Shown: positions 7,668 to 16,856, counted from the first letter of the stretch. The stretch is 64,000 nt of DNA from Bog-473 sp963804055 (GCA_963804055.1 CAWDOU010000001.1:434001-498000), one strand, 5' to 3'. Numbers and translations: made by a program. The notes: generated by a model from the sequence alone, not told the origin.

Positions 7668-8631
7668 TCAGAGTGCATGGAGAAAGCCGGTCAACAACTC
7701 GTTGAACTCGTCGGGCCGTTCCTGCTGGATCCAGTGACCGCAGCCGGGAAGGATGTAGCTGCCCTGCAGGTTGGGCAGGGTCTCGGGATAACGGGCGATG
7801 GCGCCCGCTCCCCAGACGGTCGGTCCGTCCTTCTCTCCTCCGACATAGAGCGCCGGCACGTTGATCGGCGAACCCCGCCACGCGGTGAGGTCCACCCAGT
7901 CGCGATCCACGTTGCGGTAGCGGTTGAGCGGGCCCCGGAACCCCGACCGCTCGAACTCCGCGGTGTAGAAGGCCAGATCGTCATCCGTGAACCAGCCGAG
8001 GGAGCACCTCGGGGTAGACGAAGCGGTCGCGCATCATTTTGCCCCCCGGGATGATGCCCATCGACCCGCCGTCGGCCGGTGGGCCGCTGTCGCCGGACGC
8101 GCTGAAGTAGAAGCCGAGCAGCCACGAGCGCACGTCGATCTCGATTTCGGCCTCGGCGCGGCCCGGCTCCTGGAAGTAGTTGATGTAGAACTCCTCGCCG
8201 GGAGCAGCGGCCATGGTGGCGAAGCTCTCCGTCGGCCGGCGACGACCCGGCGGGCTGTAGGCGACGCTCAGCAAGGCGACTCCGATGAACATGTCGGGCC
8301 GCAGCAGGGCCGAGTGCGCGGCGATGGGCGAGCCCCAGTCGTGGCCCACGATGATCGCCGTCTTCTCCCCGAGTGCTTCCAGCACCCCCACGTTGTCGGC
8401 CACGTGCTGCAACATGCCGTAGGCGGCCACGTCCTGCGGCTTCGAGGAACGCCCGTAGCCGCGCACGTCGATGGCGACGGCGCGGAAGCCGGCTTCCGCG
8501 ATGGCGGGCAGCTGATGGCGCCACGAGTACCACGATTCAGGGAAGCCGTGCACGAGGAGGACGATGGGCCCCTCTCCCTCCTCGACGAGATGGATGCGGG
8601 TGCCGCGGGCGTCGACCGTGTGATGCCTCAT
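7668..8631 (-). CDS. Alpha/beta hydrolase, epoxide-hydrolase type, with a 1-bp frameshift
   Basis: An epoxide hydrolase-like alpha/beta hydrolase. 'LVHGFPESWYSWRHQLPA' gives the HGxP oxyanion motif, 'GHDWGSPIAAH' carries the nucleophilic aspartate, and 'LPGCGHWIQQERPDEF' supplies the catalytic histidine. The frame changes near 8000-8002, where one extra G in a GGG run (plus strand) separates 'FVYPEVL' from 'LGWFTDDDLAFY'. Removing it gives one protein of about 320 residues. ATG 8631 lies 6 nt after TACGCT, suggesting a leaderless transcript. Probable role: hydrolysis of epoxides from aromatic or lipid oxidation. Confidence 0.85.
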
Positions 8632-8720
8632 CGGGGTAGCGTAATTCGCAGTCCCTCCACCGGGTCGGGCGCAGATCGCGGTGGATCCGCACCCGATGGC
8701 CACGGTTACGCTCCGGGTAC

Positions 8721-9380
8721 GTGACTCGAATGGCACGCCGGACGTCGTCAATGCTGGAAACGGTCGGAGCCCGATGCGCGGTCGCGGCGACCCTGGGGAT
8801 CGTCGCCGGCGTCATCGGCAACGCGTTCGTCGCCTGGCAGGCGGCCATCCTGGTCGGGTGGGACGCCGCGGCGGTCTGCTTTCTGGTGTGGACCTGGCTC
8901 AAAGTCGGCAGACTGGATGCGGCAGCGACCAAGCGGCATGCGAACATCGAGGACCGCAGCCGGACCACTGCGGAGGGGATCGTTCTCGTCGCCGGTGTGG
9001 CGCTGCTCGCCGCGGTCGGGCTGGTTCTGTTGCAAGCAGGCCATTCTCACGGCGGAACGAAGGCCTCCCTGATCACGATCGGCATCATCAGCGTCGGGCT
9101 CTCCTGGGCGACCGTCCATACCGTCTTCATGCTCCGTTACACCAGGTCCCACTACCAATCGCCCGAGGGCGGCGTCGACTTCAACGAGAAGGATCCGCCC
9201 GAATTCCTCGACTTCGCCTATCTGGCTTTCACCATCGGGATGACGTTTCAGGTCTCGGACACCAATCTGACGACCAAGGCGATCCGCAGGATTGCGCTCT
9301 CGCACGCGTTGCTGTCCTACCTCTTCGGCGCGGTGATCGTGGCACTGGCCATCAATGTCGTGGCCAGTCTGCTGAGTTGA
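8721..9380 (+). CDS. DUF1345 membrane protein
   Basis: A 219-residue integral membrane protein with about five hydrophobic helices (near 20-40, 43-60, 86-105, 115-135, 195-217). The conserved DUF1345 core is very clear: 'GGVDFNEKDPPEFLDFAYLA' followed by FTIGMTFQVSDT. No biochemical function is established for the family. It is divergent from the epoxide hydrolase gene, with 89 bp between starts. The GTG at 8721 follows TACGCT by 8 nt, so a leaderless mRNA is possible. Confidence 0.9.
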   Translation: MTRMARRTSSMLETVGARCAVAATLGIVAGVIGNAFVAWQAAILVGWDAAAVCFLVWTWLKVGRLDAAATKRHANIEDRSRTTAEGIVLVAGVALLAAVGLVLLQAGHSHGGTKASLITIGIISVGLSWATVHTVFMLRYTRSHYQSPEGGVDFNEKDPPEFLDFAYLAFTIGMTFQVSDTNLTTKAIRRIALSHALLSYLFGAVIVALAINVVASLLS

Positions 9381-9587
9381 CACGCACGGGTCGTCGAGGA
9401 AGTGGCGCCACCGGTTTTCGCTGCCCGCTATCCGGGTAGGGTCAGAGGGACGGTCGATCGTGAGATCGCCGCGCGAGGTCCGAGTGACTGACATCAAGGC
9501 CGACCAGGGCGGACGGAAGCCGAGATCAACGCGTCGGCCGTCGCATTGAGAACCGGGTCGAATTCCCGGCAGACAGAGAGTGTGGCG

Positions 9588-9917
9588 ATGTCGAACGTAG
9601 CCGACGAGAAGCAGGATTCCACCGAGCAGCCGGAGCCCAAGCACAAGCACGGCTCCAAGGAGGCGTCAGCTGCCCGGACACGGGTGAGCGCGAGTTGGAC
9701 CGCCGTCGTGGTGGCCGCCCTGGTTCTCGTCCTGCTCATCATCTTCATCGCCCAGAACACGCAGCGCTCGTCTGTCAACTTCTTGGGACTGCACGGGACC
9801 GCGCCGACGGCCGTGGTGCTCCTCATTGCCGCCGCAGCGGGAGCCCTGATCGTCGTGACGGTGGCGGTGGCGCGGATCCTGCAGCTTCGCCGGGCCGCAT
9901 CGCACTCGGAGGGCTGA
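9588..9917 (+). CDS. LapA-domain (DUF1049) small membrane protein
   Basis: A 109-residue protein with a charged N-terminal tail (DEKQDSTEQPEPKHKHGSKE), then two hydrophobic helices (about 37-58 and 73-93). The LapA signature 'IIFIAQNTQRSSVNFLG' lies in the short loop between them. LapA/YciS proteins form an envelope-associated family; in enterobacteria LapA works with LapB in lipopolysaccharide control, but actinobacterial members have no known role. ATG 9588 has AGAGAG 7 nt upstream; an in-frame GTG at 9582 is an alternative start. Confidence 0.85.
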   Translation: MSNVADEKQDSTEQPEPKHKHGSKEASAARTRVSASWTAVVVAALVLVLLIIFIAQNTQRSSVNFLGLHGTAPTAVVLLIAAAAGALIVVTVAVARILQLRRAASHSEG

Positions 9918-9963
9918 CTCCCGGCCGAGGGAGCGATATTGGGGAACGGAATAGTCTTTGTCC

Positions 9964-10455
9964 GTGGACGTGACATGCGCCTGCTGCGGCAAGGTCCCTG
10001 AAACAGGGTTCGTCACCCTCTTCAGTCACCGGGAGATCGCCATCTGTTCCTGGTGCCTCGACGGCCTGGTTGAGCAGCGTCGGCGCCAGATCTCCGGGCA
10101 CACCGGAGGCTGGCACATCGTGGGCGACGAGCCGATCTTCAAGGTCGCAGACGTGGCGCGTGCAATGGACCACTACGCAAAGCTCGGTTTCGAGGTTTCC
10201 CAGCATGACGACACCTACGCCTTCGCGGGGCGAGAGGACCGGGTCACGATCCATCTGACCCGCGATGACGGGGACGGCTTCGGCCCGAGCGCGGTGTACC
10301 TGCACGTCGACGACGCCGAGGCGGTCGCACGCGAGTGGCGACTCGCCGGTCTCGACGTCGAGGGCCCGGAGAACCAGGACTACGGCAAGGCTGAGGGGAC
10401 GCACACCGACCCCGACGGGAACCTCATCCGCTTCGGTTCGCCGATCCGGGAGTGA
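9964..10455 (+). CDS. Zn-ribbon plus VOC (glyoxalase-fold) protein
   Basis: A 163-residue protein whose N-terminal 45 residues contain cysteine pairs (TCACCGK near residue 4 and ICSWCLD near residue 27), suggesting a small zinc ribbon. A single VOC/glyoxalase-like domain follows: 'FKVADVARAMDHYAKLGFEV' at its start and 'DPDGNLIRFGSP' at its end. Such domains occur in bleomycin-resistance proteins, dioxygenases and glyoxalases; the fused ribbon is less common. GTG 9964 lies exactly 6 nt after TAGTCT (9952-9957), so the mRNA is probably leaderless, and that decides the start. Substrate unknown. Confidence 0.85.
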   Translation: MDVTCACCGKVPETGFVTLFSHREIAICSWCLDGLVEQRRRQISGHTGGWHIVGDEPIFKVADVARAMDHYAKLGFEVSQHDDTYAFAGREDRVTIHLTRDDGDGFGPSAVYLHVDDAEAVAREWRLAGLDVEGPENQDYGKAEGTHTDPDGNLIRFGSPIRE

Positions 10456-10473
10456 AGCGCACGACCTGGCGAT

Positions 10474-11673
10474 TCAGGTCCCGGAGTCAGCGTTCACACC
10501 CGAGTCCGGCACAGCCGTGTTCCGCAAGAGCTCGTGGGACACCACCACGTACGCCACTGCGACGACCCCGTAGCCGGCCATGCCCTCCTGGATCGTCACC
10601 TGGGGCAGGTACCAGATAACCCACGCCATGACGGCGATCAGCACCGCGGTACCGATCCGCAGAATCAGCAGTGGAAGCCGGGGCACGCGCGGCGAACAGA
10701 GTCCCAAGAAACCCAGGGCGAGGAAGGCGAGGACCAACGGGGCGGTGAGGAGCCACACGTCACCGTCGGTCAGATCGTTGCCACTGCGCAGCAGGGAGAA
10801 CGCGCCAAGGCCGACTGCCGCCCCGATCACGCCGACATGCAGTGGGAGATGCCCCAAGAGCCACCAACGCTGGCGGCGCCGGCCCGGCGGCATGCCGGCC
10901 ATTGCAATGGAGTCGAAGTAGGCGATCCAGATGCTGCAGACGATGACGAACTCGAGGCACACGATCAGGAAGTTGATCTCGTAGAGGTGGCGGCTCGAGC
11001 CCGTCAGGGCGACGCGGATGAACGACTCGCCGATGACGATTGTCGTGAGGCCGGCCAGGCGTTCCGCCAGGTGTTCGAGGTTGGCGGCCGGGCGCTCCGA
11101 CCCCATGTCGTAGCGGTCCACCAGGACGGGCACGACCAGGAGGACTCCCGCCACGACCCAGAGAAGCCACGCGACGTGGAGCGGCACGTACCCTGACAGC
11201 GTGGCGAGAACGGCGGCGACGACGAAGGCGTTGCGCCTCGTCGCGGCGAACTCGGCCAGCTCCTTGCGGGTCCGCCTGGTGACCTCGTGCAGGGCGGCGA
11301 CGACGATCAGCAGCACGCCGACGATCGGGGCGAGTGGCTCCCTCCAGGGGATCTGCGTGTGGCTCCCCACAATGATGAGCAGCACCATCGTGAGCATCTG
11401 CGCGAACAGCAAGCCGCGCCTGACTGTGTCGGTGTTGGGGTCGGCGTTGACGAGAAGCGTCGTGATCAGCCAGACCCACCACAACACGGTGAAGATGACG
11501 AGGGTCTTGAGTGCTATCTCCCAGGTCGGCTGGACCGACAGGTCGTGGGAGAACACGATGATGGCGGCCACCATGACGAGGTCGTAGAAGAGCTCAAGCC
11601 AGGTGACGTCCTCCGCGACGTACCGGGGCCTGCCCGCGCGTGTACGGGCGAACCGGTCGGCGAGGGGCTGCAT
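10474..11673 (-). CDS. ltrA: Low temperature requirement protein A (LtrA)
   Basis: A 399-residue multi-pass membrane protein. The N-terminus 'VTWLELFYDLVMVAAIIVFS' and later 'ERLAGLTTIVIGESFIRV' are hallmarks of the LtrA family, first linked to low-temperature growth in Listeria. About ten to eleven hydrophobic helices are visible. The open frame extends upstream, but ATG 11673 (MQPLADRFARTR) is the start that fits the family. It is convergent with the VOC gene (stops 19 bp apart) and divergent from the YcaQ-like gene. The biochemical role of LtrA is not known. Confidence 0.9.
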   Translation of the reverse strand: MQPLADRFARTRAGRPRYVAEDVTWLELFYDLVMVAAIIVFSHDLSVQPTWEIALKTLVIFTVLWWVWLITTLLVNADPNTDTVRRGLLFAQMLTMVLLIIVGSHTQIPWREPLAPIVGVLLIVVAALHEVTRRTRKELAEFAATRRNAFVVAAVLATLSGYVPLHVAWLLWVVAGVLLVVPVLVDRYDMGSERPAANLEHLAERLAGLTTIVIGESFIRVALTGSSRHLYEINFLIVCLEFVIVCSIWIAYFDSIAMAGMPPGRRRQRWWLLGHLPLHVGVIGAAVGLGAFSLLRSGNDLTDGDVWLLTAPLVLAFLALGFLGLCSPRVPRLPLLILRIGTAVLIAVMAWVIWYLPQVTIQEGMAGYGVVAVAYVVVSHELLRNTAVPDSGVNADSGT

Positions 11674-11791
11674 GCGAGTCCTTGGCTCCGGGTGCACGGC
11701 CCTCCGTTGTCGACCGGACGTCAGGATGTCGCACGTGAGGATACATCGGAGCGGGTGGCAAACGCCCTTCCCTTGGTAGCGTTCTTCGCCC

Positions 11792-12976
11792 ATGGCGACC
11801 GACACGCTGAGCCTGGAGGACGCCCGGCGGGTCGCGCTGCACGCGCAGGGGCTGCGGGGCGCCCGCGTGAGCAAGGGTGGCGTGAGCGCGATGCTGCGCC
11901 GGCTCGGCGCGGTGCAGCTCGACACCATTTCGGTCCTGGCCCGTTCGCATGAGCTCGTGGCCTACGCGCGGCTGGGTGCCGTGGGGCGCAAGAAGGTGGA
12001 GCGGGCCTACTGGGGGCCCACGAGCGAGACGTTCGAGTACTGGTCGCACGCGGCGTGCGTGCTGCCGCTCGAGGACTGGCCGGCCTACGCGTCCAAGCGA
12101 CGCCATCGCCGCGAGAAAGGGAAGCGATGGCACGTCCTCTTGGAGCAGGACAAGACCTGTGGTGAGGTGCTGGCGCGCCTGCGCGACGAAGGCCCGCTGA
12201 CGGCCAACCAGCTGGGCGGCGCCAAGAAGGGTGGTCCGTGGTGGGACTGGTCCGAGGTCAAGATCGCCGCCGAGTGGCTGCTCGACATCGGTGAGCTCGT
12301 CTGCCGCGAGCGGCGCGGCTTCGCCCGCGTCTACGACCTGGCCGAGCGGGCCATTCCCGCCGAGCTGCTGGCGCAGGACTGGAGCGACGAGGAGTGTGCA
12401 AAGTACCTGGTCACAGCCGCTGGAAGGGCACTCGGGGTGGCGACCGAGGCGGATCTCGCCGTGTACCACGGCGTGCCGCGCGCCCTGGTGCGCCAGGTAC
12501 TGCCCTCCTCCGGCCTGACCAAATTGTCGGTGGCGGGGTGGAAGCAGGCCGCCTATGCCGATTCCGGCGCACTCAGCGCGGTCGGCACCCGGATGCGCGG
12601 TCGCACCGTGCTGCTGTCGCCCTTTGACTCCCTCATCTGGTACCGGGAGCGGGTGGAGCGCCTGTTCGACCTGCGGCACCGGCTCGAGGCCTACACGCCG
12701 AAGGAGAAGCGTGTCTACGGCTACTTCGCGATGCCCGTGCTCGACGGGACCCGCATCGTGGGGCTGGTCGACCCGGGCCGCCGGGGCGATGTGCTCGTGG
12801 CCAAGCAGGTCACGTTGCTGCGACCGGGCGCGGCGGCGCCGGTGGCGCGGGCGCTGGCGGAGGCGGCGTCGTGGGTCGGGTGCCCGACGTGCGAGGTCGA
12901 GCGCGTGGAGCCGGCGTCGGCTCGCAATGCGGTCCGGGCCGAGGTGGCGGCCGCCTTCGCCGACGGCGAGGGCTAG
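11792..12976 (+). CDS. Winged-helix DNA-binding (HTH_42, YcaQ-type) protein
   Basis: A 394-residue protein of the HTH_42/YcaQ family, which includes DNA glycosylases that unhook interstrand crosslinks (E. coli YcaQ, Streptomyces AlkX). Visible family features are 'LSLEDARRVALHAQGLRG' at the start, 'LGAVQLDTISVLARSHELV' (the QxD catalytic stretch in YcaQ), and 'LLSPFDSLIWYRERVERLF' near residue 273. The start follows TAGCGT by 9 nt. No DNA-repair genes adjoin. The family is often misannotated as a transcriptional regulator; a repair function fits better but is untested here. Confidence 0.88.
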   Translation: MATDTLSLEDARRVALHAQGLRGARVSKGGVSAMLRRLGAVQLDTISVLARSHELVAYARLGAVGRKKVERAYWGPTSETFEYWSHAACVLPLEDWPAYASKRRHRREKGKRWHVLLEQDKTCGEVLARLRDEGPLTANQLGGAKKGGPWWDWSEVKIAAEWLLDIGELVCRERRGFARVYDLAERAIPAELLAQDWSDEECAKYLVTAAGRALGVATEADLAVYHGVPRALVRQVLPSSGLTKLSVAGWKQAAYADSGALSAVGTRMRGRTVLLSPFDSLIWYRERVERLFDLRHRLEAYTPKEKRVYGYFAMPVLDGTRIVGLVDPGRRGDVLVAKQVTLLRPGAAAPVARALAEAASWVGCPTCEVERVEPASARNAVRAEVAAAFADGEG

Positions 12977-12980
12977 GGAG

Positions 12981-13859
12981 CTAGGGAGCGGCGCGCGCTG
13001 CGATCTGCTCGAAGACCTCGACGTCGCCGCCGTAGGGGCCGGTCTGGGCCGGGTGGTGCAGCACGAACTGGTCGAAGCCGAGCTCGGCCACCGGACCGAC
13101 CAGCTCGTCGAACTGGTCGAGCGACGTGATGACCGGCTCGGTGGGCGTCCACAGCAGGACCCGCCCGATGCTCGACGGGTCGCGGCCGACCAGGCGGCAA
13201 GCCTCGTCGAGGAGGGGGAGCTGCCGCGTGATGGCGTCGAACACGTCCTCGGGGGTGCCGCGCCCGCGCCCGGTCGGGCCGACCGTGACCCAGTCGTGCC
13301 CGTGCAGGGCGGCGAGCCGCAGGCCCTTGGGGCCGCCGGCCGCGATGGTGAGGGGGAGGGGCCGCTGCACCGCCCCCGGCGTGCTCGGGGCCTCGAGCGC
13401 CGTGTAGTGCGCCGTCCGGACCGTGGTCCGGGCGGAGGGCTCCCCGTCGACAATGGGCTGGAGCACCTGGAGGAACTCCTCGAAGCGGGCCAGTCGTTCG
13501 GCCTTGGTCCACGGGTCCTGCCCGAGGGCCGTGGCGTCGGGGCCCTCGGAGCCCGGCCCGAGGCCCAGGTCGAGCCGGCCGCCGCTGATGTCACTCAGCG
13601 CCAGAGCGTCGCGGGCGAGCGTGACGGGGTGGCGGAAGTTCGGGGTGGCCACCAGGGTGCCCAGCCGGACGCGTTCGGTGACGGCGGCCGCGGCGGCCAG
13701 GACGGGCAGGGCGGCGTGCCAGGGGCCGTCGGGCATGCCGCCCCAGCGGACGTGGTCGTAGGTCCACGCCGCGTGGAATCCGGAGCGGTCCGCCCATTCC
13801 CACTGCCGGCGGGCGTCGGCCCACCGATCGGAGGGGAGGATGACGAGGCCCACGCGCAT
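12981..13859 (-). CDS. LLM-class F420-dependent oxidoreductase
   Basis: A 292-residue luciferase-like monooxygenase (TIM barrel). 'RVRLGTLVATPNFRHPVTLA' and 'SGGRLDLGLGPGSEG' are typical of F420-binding members, which are abundant in actinobacteria and absent from bacteria that lack F420. The ATG at 13859 follows TAGGTT by 6 nt. The stop lies 4 bp from the convergent YcaQ-like gene. The substrate cannot be inferred. Confidence 0.9.
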   Translation of the reverse strand: MRVGLVILPSDRWADARRQWEWADRSGFHAAWTYDHVRWGGMPDGPWHAALPVLAAAAAVTERVRLGTLVATPNFRHPVTLARDALALSDISGGRLDLGLGPGSEGPDATALGQDPWTKAERLARFEEFLQVLQPIVDGEPSARTTVRTAHYTALEAPSTPGAVQRPLPLTIAAGGPKGLRLAALHGHDWVTVGPTGRGRGTPEDVFDAITRQLPLLDEACRLVGRDPSSIGRVLLWTPTEPVITSLDQFDELVGPVAELGFDQFVLHHPAQTGPYGGDVEVFEQIAARAAP

Positions 13860-13894
13860 CGGCTCAACCTACCCGGGACGGTTACGTTGGCGCG

Positions 13895-14704
13895 GTGGCC
13901 AATGAGAAGGAATCGACGCGCTGGAACCACGAGCAGTGGGTGGCGGCGTGGCCGAAACGGGAGCGCCTGACCGAAGCGCTCACACCCCACCTGCTCGAGG
14001 CGGTCGGCGCACGGCCCGGTCAGCGGGCAGCCGATATCGGGTGTGGCGGGGGAGCGCAGACGATCGCCGTGGCCGGAGCGGTCGGGCCGACGGGGAGAGT
14101 GATCGGCTTCGACATCTCGGCACCGCTGGTGGAGCTGGCCCGGGAGCGTGCCGCGTCGGCGGGCCTGGACAACGTGGACTTCGTCGTGGCGGACGTGCAG
14201 ACCGAGGGCCTCGGGCCCGAGCCGTTCGACGTGGTGGTCAGCCAGCTCGGTGTCATGTTCTTCGACGAGCCGACGGCTGCATTCGCCGCCATCCGCGCCG
14301 GGCTGCGTCCGGGCGGCCGGTTGGTCTTCGCCTGCTGGCAGGGAGTGGAGCAGAACCCCTGGCACACCGGCACCGTCATGCGGCCGTTCGTCCCGCCACC
14401 GCGCCTCCCGGCTCCGGGCAAAAGCCCGGTCGGGCCCTTCAGCCTCGGAGACGACGAGTACGTGCGTGACACCCTGGGCGGCGCCGGGTTCGGCTCGGTC
14501 GAGAGCACACCGGTGGAGCTCACGGTGCGAGCGCCGTCGAGCGCGGTGGTCGACCGCTCGCTGTTCGGGTTCATGGGAGTGGACCCGGAGCGGATGGACG
14601 AGGTCGACGCGGCGATCGACGCGCATCTCGCACGGTTCGCGGTGGGGGATGGCGAGTACGAGTATCCGCTGGCCTTCCGGGTCTACGAGGCCGTCAACGG
14701 CTGA
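13895..14704 (+). CDS. Class I SAM-dependent methyltransferase
   Basis: A 269-residue methyltransferase with motif I 'AADIGCGGGAQTIAVAGAVG' near residue 45 and the post-motif stretch 'FDVVVSQLGVMFFDEPTAAF' near residue 110. The length and C-terminal half resemble UbiE/COQ5-like small-molecule methyltransferases. GTG 13895 follows TACGTT by 6 nt (leaderless). The stop codon shares its last base with the ATG of the DUF3052 gene, so the two are translated together. Acceptor unknown. Confidence 0.88.
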   Translation: MANEKESTRWNHEQWVAAWPKRERLTEALTPHLLEAVGARPGQRAADIGCGGGAQTIAVAGAVGPTGRVIGFDISAPLVELARERAASAGLDNVDFVVADVQTEGLGPEPFDVVVSQLGVMFFDEPTAAFAAIRAGLRPGGRLVFACWQGVEQNPWHTGTVMRPFVPPPRLPAPGKSPVGPFSLGDDEYVRDTLGGAGFGSVESTPVELTVRAPSSAVVDRSLFGFMGVDPERMDEVDAAIDAHLARFAVGDGEYEYPLAFRVYEAVNG

Positions 14705-15099
14705 TGGCCGGGTACAGCGGGACGCCGCTGCCCAAGAAGCTGGGGATCGTGGCGGACTCGACGGTCGCACTGGTGGGCGCACCGGACGGCGTGATCGACG
14801 GCCTGCCCGACGGGGTGACAGTGAAGCGGCAGGCCCGCGGCAAGGCGGACGTCGTCGTGGCCTTCTTCACCGAGCGGCGGGACTTCGAGCGCCGTCTGGA
14901 CACGCTGGGCCGGATGATCTTCCCCGCCGGCGGGTTGTGGGTGGCCTGGCCCAAGCGGGCCTCTGGCGTTGTGACCACCATGGACGAGAACGTCGTACGC
15001 GCCGTGGCATTGCCGCTCGGGCTGGTGGACAACAAGGTGTGCGCCATCGACGAGACGTGGACCGGCCTGCGGGTCGTGTGGCGGCGCGAGCGGCGCTGA
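14704..15099 (+). CDS. DUF3052 family protein
   Basis: A 131-residue protein with the full DUF3052 signature: 'MAGYSGTPLPKKLGIVADS' at the N-terminus, 'PAGGLWVAWPKRASG' near residue 78, and 'GLVDNKVCAIDETWTGLR' near the C-terminus. The family is common next to unrelated genes and has no known function. Its ATG overlaps the preceding stop by one base (TGATG), implying coupling to the methyltransferase. Confidence 0.88.
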   Translation: MAGYSGTPLPKKLGIVADSTVALVGAPDGVIDGLPDGVTVKRQARGKADVVVAFFTERRDFERRLDTLGRMIFPAGGLWVAWPKRASGVVTTMDENVVRAVALPLGLVDNKVCAIDETWTGLRVVWRRERR

Positions 15100-15139
15100 C
15101 CGCGTTCGGGGTGGCGGGCTCGGGGGTCGGGGGAGTGGC

Positions 15140-15538
15140 CTACTTCGGGCGGGGGACCTGGAAGAAGCAGGTGCCCCGGACGAGGGTCGTGCCCTCCTCG
15201 TTGATGACGCGGGCGTCGGCGATCGCCAGCGCCCGACCCTTGCGCACGATCTCACTGAGCACGGTGTAGTTGCCACCGATGGGGACAGCGTGCAGGTACT
15301 CGACGTTCAGCGAGACGGTCGGGGCAGACGGGGTCTCTATGAGGGGCATGAGCGCGGCGCCGCAGGCCTCGTCGATGACGGTGGCGATGATGCCGCCGTG
15401 CACGCTCCCGAACGGGTTCGCCATGTCGGGGGTCGGCGCCCAGGACATCTCGGCCTTCCCGTCCCGGGAGGTGAGGAACTGCCAGCGACCTGGGCTCTCG
15501 GCATACGGCGCGGGCATGTCGGTATCTCGCTTCATCAT
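15140..15538 (-). CDS. PaaI-type acyl-CoA thioesterase
   Basis: A 132-residue hotdog-fold protein. 'ANPFGSVHGGIIATVIDEAC' carries the HGG motif and the catalytic acidic residue of PaaI/YbgC-type thioesterases, which hydrolyse aryl- or acyl-CoA. The open frame extends well upstream, but homologous sequence begins only at the ATGs of 15538/15535, so a start there is chosen. A second PaaI-like gene lies at 27295-27738. Confidence 0.87.
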   Translation of the reverse strand: MMKRDTDMPAPYAESPGRWQFLTSRDGKAEMSWAPTPDMANPFGSVHGGIIATVIDEACGAALMPLIETPSAPTVSLNVEYLHAVPIGGNYTVLSEIVRKGRALAIADARVINEEGTTLVRGTCFFQVPRPK

Positions 15539-15648
15539 CGGTCGGACGTGACGGCGTGCATACTGCCCGCTCGGCGCTCCGAGCGCCCATTCGGGCTGTT
15601 GGTGGCCGGGTCGGGCCGGGCGGCCCCGCAGCGCGAGAGTGTGTGACC

Positions 15649-16317
15649 ATGGGCGTGGGGGAGGGTGACGCGTGGGCCGGACCGCGGCGATCGGGGCCGA
15701 GCTTCGATCGCGACTTCTGGGACGGGCGGTGGTCCGAGGTGCTGCGCGACCACGCGGCACAGATCGCACAGCGGCCCCCGAGTGCGTACCTGACCGCGAC
15801 GGCGGGAGAGCTGGTGCCGGGTCGTGCGCTGGACGCGGGGTGTGGACACGGAGCCGAGACTCTGTGGCTGGCGGCACGCGGCTGGCGGGTCACGGCGGTC
15901 GACTTCTCGGCGCCGGCCCTGGCCCAGGGCCGCTCGACGGCCGCGGCGCTCGGGTCGGACGTGGCGGGTCGCATCGACTGGGTGGAGGGGGACCTCGGGG
16001 CTTGGACTCCCGGCGCCGGCCTCTACGACCTGGTCGTGAGCCTCTACGTGCACGTCGCCGGCTCGGTGGAGGACATGGTGGCGCGCCTGGCCGGCGGGGT
16101 AGCGCCGGGCGGGACACTGTTGCTGGTCGGCCATCTCCCGGTCGACCCGGTGACGGGCGCCGAGACTCCCGCGGCCGGCCAGGTCCAAGTGACGGTCGAC
16201 GCCGCCGCCGCCGTCCTGGGTGCGGAGCGTTGGGAGATGCTCGTGGCCGAGGACCGACCGCGAACCGTTGCGGGCTCGGGGTTCGATGCCGTCGTGTGCG
16301 CGCGACGGCGCGGTTGA
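15649..16317 (+). CDS. SAM-dependent methyltransferase (TehB/thiopurine-type)
   Basis: A 222-residue methyltransferase. 'FDRDFWDGRWSEVLRDHAAQ' and 'ALDAGCGHGAETLWLAARGW' resemble short class I enzymes of the tellurite/thiopurine methyltransferase type, and 'YDLVVSLYVHVAGSVEDMVA' follows. ATG 15649 has GAGAG 9 nt upstream. It is divergent from the thioesterase. Probable role: small-molecule or xenobiotic methylation. Confidence 0.87.
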   Translation: MGVGEGDAWAGPRRSGPSFDRDFWDGRWSEVLRDHAAQIAQRPPSAYLTATAGELVPGRALDAGCGHGAETLWLAARGWRVTAVDFSAPALAQGRSTAAALGSDVAGRIDWVEGDLGAWTPGAGLYDLVVSLYVHVAGSVEDMVARLAGGVAPGGTLLLVGHLPVDPVTGAETPAAGQVQVTVDAAAAVLGAERWEMLVAEDRPRTVAGSGFDAVVCARRRG

Positions 16318-16449
16318 CGCGCGGCTTCGCCGCGCTGCGTTGCGCTGCGTTGCGCCGCGTTGTGGTCGCTGATCGGTGATCGATCTGTCGCTGTAGTTCG
16401 GGTTTGTGCGGTGTCGCGATGACACGGTGCGCGCTGTGTGCGATATCGC

Positions 16450-16479
16450 GCCTGCGAGATCGCGTGCCTGCGAGATCGC
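16450..16479. repeat. Short direct repeat in the 287-bp gap before the stress-like module
   Basis: GCCTGCGAGATCGC occurs at 16450-16463 and again at 16466-16479. Nearby, three imperfect copies of TGCGCTGCGT run from 16331 to 16360. The gap 16318-16604 otherwise holds only the promoter described next. I see no gene in it. Confidence 0.45.
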
Positions 16480-16549
16480 TGTACACAGGTCATGCGCGGT
16501 TCGGCAGCTGTGCTGACGCTGTGCGGCGTCGTCCAGTTCACGGACGTTG

Positions 16550-16573
16550 TTTACCGAAGCGCGTCGTGGGTAC
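16550..16573 (+). promoter_or_regulatory. Candidate SigB/SigF-type stress promoter
   Basis: GTTT (16550-16553), 14 bases, then GGGTAC (16568-16573) matches the actinobacterial general-stress consensus GTTT-N13-17-GGGTA. It lies 32 bp before the ATG at 16605, with AAAGGAG between them. Confidence 0.65.
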
Positions 16574-16604
16574 AGCCATTGCAGCAAGTTGAAAGGAGCC
16601 GGAA

Positions 16605-16856
16605 ATGATCGGTGCTGGAGGGCTTGTCGTCAGTGTTATTGCGTTTGCGGTGGGGGCCATTCTTGATTGGGCCGTGACTGAGCCGTACCAACACGGCTTC
16701 AATATCAACAAAGTGGGCTGGATCCTGATGGTCGTCGGTGTCGTCGGGGCAGTCCTGTCAATCATTGTGATGGTGGCAGGCAACACACGCCGCCGTCGCA
16801 CCGTCGTCGACGACGGCCACGGCAACGTGGTGCATCGCGTCGATTCGACGTACTAG
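16605..16856 (+). CDS. Small two-helix membrane protein, DUF6458-like
   Basis: An 83-residue protein with two hydrophobic segments (about 2-23 and 37-58), the second as 'VGWILMVVGVVGAVLSIIVM', then a basic NTRRRR stop-transfer and a polar tail. The arrangement matches the small DUF6458 actinobacterial family. AAAGGAG lies just upstream of the ATG, and a GTTT-N14-GGGTAC promoter precedes it. It leads a run of three small membrane-protein genes on the same strand. The function is unknown; stress induction is inferred from the promoter. Confidence 0.8.
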   Translation: MIGAGGLVVSVIAFAVGAILDWAVTEPYQHGFNINKVGWILMVVGVVGAVLSIIVMVAGNTRRRRTVVDDGHGNVVHRVDSTY

